DNA of 22,548 nucleotides from Nemertoderma westbladi (lineage: Eukaryota; Xenacoelomorpha; Nemertodermatida; Nemertodermatidae): assembly GCA_032718475.1 (NCBI GenBank), contig JAUCBJ010006325.1, positions 1-22,548 of the forward strand, in the 5' to 3' direction. The first letter of the stretch is position 1. Every line of letters begins with the position of its first letter. Below are positions 18,588 through 22,548 of this stretch, piece by piece. The notes beneath the pieces were generated by a model. The model saw nothing but the letters and a program-made list of their open reading frames with translations, was not told the origin of the DNA and ran no database searches. The translations under genes and the position numbers were made by a program.

Positions 18588-18778
18588 TTGTTACCTCTAT
18601 TTCTGAGAGTGTAGTGTTTATAGTACCTAAAAATCTTTGCAGTTGGGCTCTCGTAGCACCAGTTAAGGCAACCACAACTGCTTCCCACGATTTGTGGTGA
18701 TCCGTGGCCTCATCGTGGTAGAAAATTTATCTGTCAGGTAGTACTGTATTATTAGTATAGTATATGTATGTAGTACTA

Positions 18779-19123
18779 TTATAGCCGCAAAAATGCCACT
18801 AACTCAAACTCAATGACATGACATTGAACATGGGTCGGATCAAACCTTAGGTCAACATCATGTATTGCAAGCTTGCCCTTAACCGATTGCGCACCCCAGT
18901 CATAGCCAGTTGTGACACCCTTCCCAACCACCTCTTCACAATCACTATCATCATCAATAACTCTGGGGCGTTTAGTAGGTGGTATGATCTCTCCTTCACT
19001 ATTAGCATCATCTGAGGAAAAACAAAAACTCAAGTTCCTCCTACAACCTTTATCCTTAAGGATAGAGGCGCACCTTGCAAGGATGACTGAACAAGGGGTA
19101 GTAGGGGAAGGCAAGTTTATCAT
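18779..19123 (-). CDS. Acidic/basic ORF of unknown function, possible upstream part of the SINE-split gene
   Basis: The 114-codon minus frame includes SSDDANSEGEIIPPTKRPRV (acidic patch with a nuclear-signal-like TKRPR), then DDDSDCEE, then DVDLRFDPTHVQCHVIEFEL. It ends in a stop 56 bp before the next minus-strand coding stretch, which starts near 18723 in another frame. Composition supports real coding, but I cannot name it. A plus-strand frame overlaps it (18912-19229), and only the latter's continuation past 19145 looks real. Confidence 0.35.
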   Translation of the reverse strand: MINLPSPTTPCSVILARCASILKDKGCRRNLSFCFSSDDANSEGEIIPPTKRPRVIDDDSDCEEVVGKGVTTGYDWGAQSVKGKLAIHDVDLRFDPTHVQCHVIEFELVAFLRL

Positions 19124-19144
19124 TGAAGGTGATGCTGAAAGTGA

Positions 19145-19467
19145 AGGAAGATCTACAGCAATCGGCCCCTTATTAAGGTCTCTGTTGCCAATACCAGTGG
19201 GGCAGGTTGCAGTATGGGTACTGAAGTAAATCAGGCTTGTATGTCATCTGTTGGTGCACCTAATCCGAGGAAAAAGAAACCTCTAAAACCCAAATCCGCA
19301 GACAGAAAGATCAGATCACAGGCTATAAAGCAGGGAAAGCAATACTTTTCATTGTCTGGTAGAAAAAAATAAGCCTATACAATGAAACCTGTCAACTGCA
19401 AAGCGAATTGTGGAAATATGTGCTGCGGTTGATGAGCGAACCAAAATGTTTCAGATGTATTGGGTTG
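19145..19467 (+). pseudogene. Cys-motif N-terminal fragment of an uncharacterised transposon-associated family
   Basis: The frame from 19145 reads through PRKKKPLKPKSADRKIRSQA and KQGKQYFSLSGRKK to a stop. Neighbouring frames continue RTMKPVNCKANCGNMC and AAVDERTKMFQMYW. Joined, they follow a pattern I know from many uncharacterised arthropod, mollusc and cnidarian proteins: K..R..G..Y....GK....K.....C.C...C......E.R..IF..YW. At least two frameshifts break it. The fragment ends within two codons of the point where copy C begins (about 19468), so the rest was lost at that junction. Confidence 0.5.
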
Positions 19468-20080
19468 ATTCAGAACAGCCATAAACCTCTAAAATGCAAG
19501 AAATAAATTGTCACAAGCAATTTTATCTATTGAATGGATTTTTAAAATTTCCTGCTAGCACCAAAATTTGCACACAGCACCGAAAAATACGAGTTTGATA
19601 CGCTTGGTGCAACTCATATATATTTCATCGAATCCAGAACCCCAAAAAACCCCAATTGCGTAAAAAACAAGTTTCAAACAATCAATTTACAAAATTGACA
19701 TATTTCAAAATTTGGTGCTGGCACCAAAATTTGGCACCCACCGAAAAAAAACAAGTTTGAAATTTCTAAATCAATTTATATGAATTCCATCCAATTGCTA
19801 ACACCAAAAAACCGGTGTAAATGAAAAATAGAGATGTTACAATTAATATTTAATGAAATGTAATTTTCAAAAAACGTCTCAAAAAAAGTGCCAAAATTAG
19901 GGTTAAAAAATGGTGCTATAACTCGAAAACTACCCAATATTTTTGAAAACGGTTTTCACTACTAGGAAGACAATAGATTTTTAGAAAAAGTCATAAAATT
20001 TCAGATTCCCAAATGCGTTTGTTTCAGAATTATAATAAAAAAACCACGGAGGGGGTCATATTGACCCCCTCCCCCCGGGT
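19468..20080. mobile_element. piggyBac-type element, copy C (5' truncated, interrupted by copy D)
   Basis: Homology to copies A, B and D begins at ATTCAGAACAGCC (19468) and runs to CGGGT at 20080. Monomer palindromes lie at 19551-19562 and 19714-19725. The last bases of this copy, TAGGG, are found at 21642-21646 beyond copy D, followed by its flanking TTAA at 21647-21650. About 870 bp of its 5' end are missing, including the 5' terminal repeat. Confidence 0.88.
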
Positions 20081-21641
20081 TTAACCCTATTAGTACCGGG
20101 CTATAAAATGCTGTACAAATACCGGGGGGGGGTCATATTGACCCCTCCCTCTAAAATCTACAAATATTAACGAAAACGTCTGATTTTTTGTTTGTACGTA
20201 GGTATCACTTGTCTGGATCCGACCGAAAAAAAAAATTTTCAAAAAAATGTACTGGAGTGGTAATATTGCAGCACCAAAATTACAAGTAGTGCACAATTTT
20301 CACAAAATTTGAAAGTTACATTTTTCGGCTAATTGTTTTTCAATAAAGGTTTTCTGGGGCGCAAAATACATTGGAATATATTTAAAAATGATATGATTAC
20401 CATAAATGGCTGTTTAGTCCTCTATGCGTAGGAAAAAAATGAAAAAAACAAGTAACCAGCACTTTTCAGTTAGAACACAAAATTTTTAATTCACTTATAC
20501 GATGCTATAAATTCACATTTTTAGGTTTTCTAGGGCGCTGATTCTAATGGAATACATTTCAAATATGCCAGATCATTGCTACTTGTATTTTTCGGCGTAA
20601 TTTGGCAAATTTTGGTGCTAGCACCAAATTTCGTACCCATCACCAAAAAGTACAAGTTTGCGATGTCCAGTGCTGTTTTTATTGTTTCCATCGGATTCAG
20701 GACCCTCATAAACCCGTATAACGCAAGAAACAAGATGATACTATCTACTGATCAATTTACTAATTTTCCAAAATTTGGTGCAAAACAACAATTTTCACCC
20801 ACCGGCGAAAAATACAAGTTTGAAAACTCTTATGAAATTTTTACTGATTCCATTGAATTCAGAACCCTAACAAACCCGTATAACGCAAGAAACAAGATGA
20901 CACAATCAATTGATATATTTGATGGTTTTCAAAATTTGGTGCTAGCACCACATTTTGCACCCACTTCCGAAAAATACAAGTTTGAGATGTCTAGTTCGAT
21001 AATTATATATTCCATTGAATTCAGAACAGCCATAAACCTCTAAAATGCAAGAAATAAATTGTCACAAGCAATTTTATCTATTGAATGGATTTTCAAAATT
21101 TCGTGCTAGCACCAAAATTTGCACACAGCACCGAAAAATACAAGTTTGATGCGCTTGGTGCAACTCGTATATATTTCATCGAAACCAGAACCCCAAAAAA
21201 CCCCAATTGCGTAAAAAACAAGTTTCAAACAATCAATTTACAAAATTGACATATTTCAAAATTTGGTGCTGGCACCAAAATTTGGCACCCGCCGAAAAAA
21301 ACAAGTTTGAAATTTCTAAATCAATTTATATGAATTCCATCCAATTGCTAACACCAAAAAACCGGTGTAAATCAAAAATAGAGATGTTACAATTAATATT
21401 TAATGAAATGTAATTTTCAAAAAACGTCTCAAAAAAAGTGCCAAAAGTAGGGTTAAAAAATGGTGCTATAACTCGAAAACTACCCAATATTTTTGAAAAC
21501 GGTTTTCACTACTAGGAAGACAATAGATTTTTAGGAAAAGTCATAAAATTTCAGAATCCCAACTGCGTTTGTTTCAGAATTATAATAAAAAAACCACGGG
21601 AGGGGTCATATTGACCCCCCCCCCGGGTTTAATAGGGTTAA
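20081..21641. mobile_element. piggyBac-type element, copy D (full length, nested in copy C)
   Basis: Copy D spans 20085-21637 (1553 bp) between TTAA at 20081-20084 and 21638-21641. Its ends are those of copy A. It has five ~163-bp monomers with palindromes at 20614, about 20777 (second half lost), 20938, 21102 and 21265. It was inserted into the TTAA inside the terminal repeat of copy C (CCCGGGTTTAATAGGG), so it is the younger insertion. A 155-codon open frame across its monomers starts at TTG and is explained by the repeat. Confidence 0.92.
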
Positions 21642-21650
21642 TAGGGTTAA

Positions 21651-21940
21651 GCAGGGCCCAAAAACCCACACCACCACTACCCCCGTCCGTACCTTGACCG
21701 ACTCGGATGAAGTTCACGTCTTTCTCTACCTTTGCAACCATGAGTATGATGCCAATGATAACCGTATCGGTCGGGTCAAAATTCCGATCCAATCCGGAAA
21801 GTACTAACTCCTGGAGACTGATGCGGCGTCATCTAAATTGCGCTGCAGGAGCTGGTGCTGGGTCCCGTACTGGTCCTGGGTTCTGTACTGGTGCTGGGTC
21901 CCGTACTGGTTCTGGTACTGGTGCTGTAAACGTACCTAAT
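21651..21940. other. Unassigned flank of copy C
   Basis: No supported gene. A minus frame with Pro/Asp/Val repeats (PVRDPAP units) followed by a possible LQELVLSGLDRNFDPTDTVI segment reads through the 18-bp minisatellite and has a TGA between the two parts. It could be a degraded coding remnant, but I recognise nothing in it. Confidence 0.4.
21857..21922 (+). repeat. 18-bp minisatellite (GCTGGGTCCCGTACTGGT)
   Basis: Three 18-bp units at 21857-21874, 21875-21892 and 21893-21910, then a 12-bp partial unit. The middle unit has three changes. Confidence 0.9.
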
Positions 21941-21947
21941 TTACATA

Positions 21948-22395
21948 CGCACTATTGTGGGCACTGAAGGCGCCATGTGAGGAGTTGAGGGAGGGTATGC
22001 ATGCATACCGTGGTGGAAGGGTACACAGTACCGAAAGTATGTAACACGTACTATTGTGGGCACTGAGGGCACCACGTGAGGAGTTGAAGGGGAGCTATGT
22101 ACCCATACCGTAGTAGAGGGGTACATAGTACCATAAATACGTAATATGTACTATAGTGGGCACTGACGGCGAAACGTGAGGAGTTGAGGGGGGTATGTAC
22201 GCATACTGTAGTAGAAGGGTACACAGTACCATAGTGAGGATTAGGAGGGGTATATATTGCGTACGTCTGATGGGCACAATGTGCCAACGAACGTAATAAA
22301 TACCAACACAAGCCGGGTCAATGGGACCAATAATTATACGTAATCCGTACGTACAATAGTGGGCATTGAGGGCGCCACGTGAGGAGTTGCGGGGG
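21948..22395 (+). repeat. ~100-bp tandem repeat with CACGTG E-box, four clear units
   Basis: The word ACTATTGTGGGCACTGA or a close variant starts at 21951, 22050, 22150 and 22353, spacings 99, 100 and 203. The wide step probably hides one diverged unit near 22260. Each clear unit continues to a box like CACGTGAGGAGTTG; CACGTG is intact in the second and last clear units and mutated in the first (CATGTG) and third (AACGTG). Several units also have GTACGCATAC-like and GGGTACACAGTACC-like words. Confidence 0.85.
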
Positions 22396-22396
22396 A

Positions 22397-22403
22397 TATA
22401 TAA
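22397..22403 (+). promoter_or_regulatory. Possible TATA box after the E-box repeat array
   Basis: TATATAA directly follows the last E-box repeat unit. Repeated upstream elements and then one TATA box is the layout of an RNA polymerase II core promoter or an LTR U3 region. Transcription would start about 25-30 bp downstream, near 22425-22433. No gene follows before the window ends at 22548, so the transcript is not visible. Confidence 0.4.
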
Positions 22404-22548
22404 GCGTGGTAGGATAGACCGCACGAACTAGACTACTGTAGCGCATAGCCTGTAGTGCAGTGTTAGAACATTGCTACAGAGCCAGAAAGTTGTCTGGTAG
22501 GAAGGTAGTACAAGAGTAAGAAAATTGTAGCTAGTCTTCTCTGTAGAC

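Larger units (their letters stand above)
18299..18590 (-). mobile_element. tRNA-derived SINE carrying a hammerhead ribozyme
   Basis: The 292-bp insert reads 5' to 3' on the minus strand. It starts with a tRNA-like head containing an A-box-like TGGCAAGCTG (18582-18573) and a perfect B box GGTTCGAATCC (18538-18528). A hammerhead core follows directly (18522-18484), then an AT-rich body and a short CTATAATAA tail at 18299-18307. The body includes a hairpin, GATAAGTTTATTTT against AAAATAACTTATC at about 18336-18366. Perfect 14-bp duplications show that it moved as one unit. It would be transcribed by RNA polymerase III and mobilised by a LINE. The head-plus-hammerhead order resembles the Smalpha SINE of schistosomes; that is a structural likeness, not a claim of relationship. 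Confidence 0.82.
18285..18604. repeat. 14-bp target-site duplication flanking the SINE
   Basis: TTACCTCTATTTCT occurs at 18285-18298 and 18591-18604 without mismatch. It exactly brackets the 292-bp insert 18299-18590 and is a typical length for LINE-mediated target-primed insertion. Confidence 0.92.
17655..18726 (-). pseudogene. Unrecognised ORF, split by SINE insertion and frameshifts
   Basis: Removing the SINE and one copy of its duplication (306 bp, a multiple of 3) joins two minus-strand pieces into one frame. The upstream piece begins FYHDEATDHHKSWEAVVVAL near 18723. It continues through TLSEIEVITKLQAFLDQC at the insertion, then MMQYNTTYLLAIVFLRIG and HKHYQKIVAYYV. A G run near 17975 appears to have lost one base; the next frame continues GYSGDYLLEGIHQMLKHLHP and WEELYGLVSVVNELWSTLL to about 17738, and a last frame may carry it to about 17663. 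The layout loosely recalls uncharacterised transposon-associated animal proteins (DUF6589-like), but no catalytic motif is certain. The ORF at 18779-19123 on the same strand may be its N-terminal part. Confidence 0.45.

Noticed and set aside
18519-18590. A functional tRNA gene on the minus strand
   Set aside because: The B box is perfect, but the A box is one base short and the T and D arms do not pair. It sits inside a unit bounded by a target-site duplication, so it is a SINE head.
18912-19229. A 105-codon plus-strand frame
   Set aside because: Its first half lies antisense to a better-looking acidic ORF. Only the later part, in a neighbouring frame, carries a recognisable pattern and was annotated as 19145-19467.
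20576-21043. A 155-codon open frame with repeated LVLAP..KKYKF..NPYNARNK motifs, also seen in pieces in copy A
   Set aside because: The repeats follow from the 162-bp DNA monomer being a multiple of 3. The frame starts at TTG, is broken in copy A and has no conserved ATG or independent support.
22051-22424. Minus-strand open frames of 86 and 109 codons near the right edge
   Set aside because: They are translations of the ~100-bp tandem repeat, with repeated PSTPH..PSVPTIV strings in two frames.
1-22548. A CRISPR array, prophage or bacterial operon
   Set aside because: The repeats are tandem or dispersed and not spacer-separated. All recognised domains are animal retrotransposon or DNA-transposon types, and no bacterial gene organisation is present.

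Overview
The window looks like repeat-rich, gene-poor nuclear DNA from an invertebrate animal. It is AT-rich, with long C or G homopolymer tracts, minisatellites, no operon-like gene packing and no intact cellular gene that I can name. It contains decayed pieces of animal-type elements: an RTE-like LINE endonuclease and a LINE reverse-transcriptase fragment, a Jockey/CR1-type reverse-transcriptase tail, a BEL/Pao LTR retrotransposon, TTAA-flanked piggyBac-type non-autonomous elements, a TA-flanked Tc1/mariner-type element and a tRNA-derived SINE. I cannot fix the phylum from the sequence.

Left third (1-9270). A LINE 5' region and endonuclease ORF (+) stop abruptly near 1724. There they meet the end of a minus-strand gene (1722-4047) that I read as a DEDDy 3'-5' exonuclease-like protein, broken by two in-frame stops and probably one frameshift. 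After a 13-bp-arm inverted repeat (4555-4650) comes a minus-strand BEL/Pao retrotransposon. Its protease end (7650-9107) and its integrase plus C-terminal domain (4702-6450) are present, but the reverse transcriptase and RNase H are absent. About 1 kb of unrelated sequence lies in their place. The integrase frame is broken at an 11-bp tandem triplication.

Middle (9270-16250). A 410-bp TA-flanked element (9879-10288) lies downstream of a partial copy of its own end. A LINE reverse-transcriptase scrap is fused to a fragment of a widespread animal transposase-like family (FTDGAGSQYK / WHFFASCHGK motifs). Then come an acidic ORF with an in-frame stop, a 68-bp minisatellite, the first full-length TTAA element (copy A) and a decayed LINE 3' end.

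Right third (16250-22548). There are three more copies of the same TTAA family: B (internally deleted), C (5' truncated) and D. Copy D is inserted into a TTAA inside the terminal repeat of copy C, with the TTAA duplicated, so the transposition footprint can be read directly. Between B and C is a minus-strand ORF of unknown function split by a 292-bp SINE with a perfect 14-bp target-site duplication. Downstream of its tRNA-like promoter boxes, the SINE has what I read as a complete type I hammerhead ribozyme core (18484-18522, minus strand). This is the most interesting feature in the window. The right edge has four readable units of a ~100-bp tandem repeat, two with a CACGTG E-box, followed by a TATATAA box. 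It resembles a promoter or LTR whose transcribed part lies outside the window.

Nothing here looks like a working gene set. The window is best read as layered mobile-element history, in which the hammerhead SINE and the satellite-carrying piggyBac-type family are the structured and possibly still active parts.
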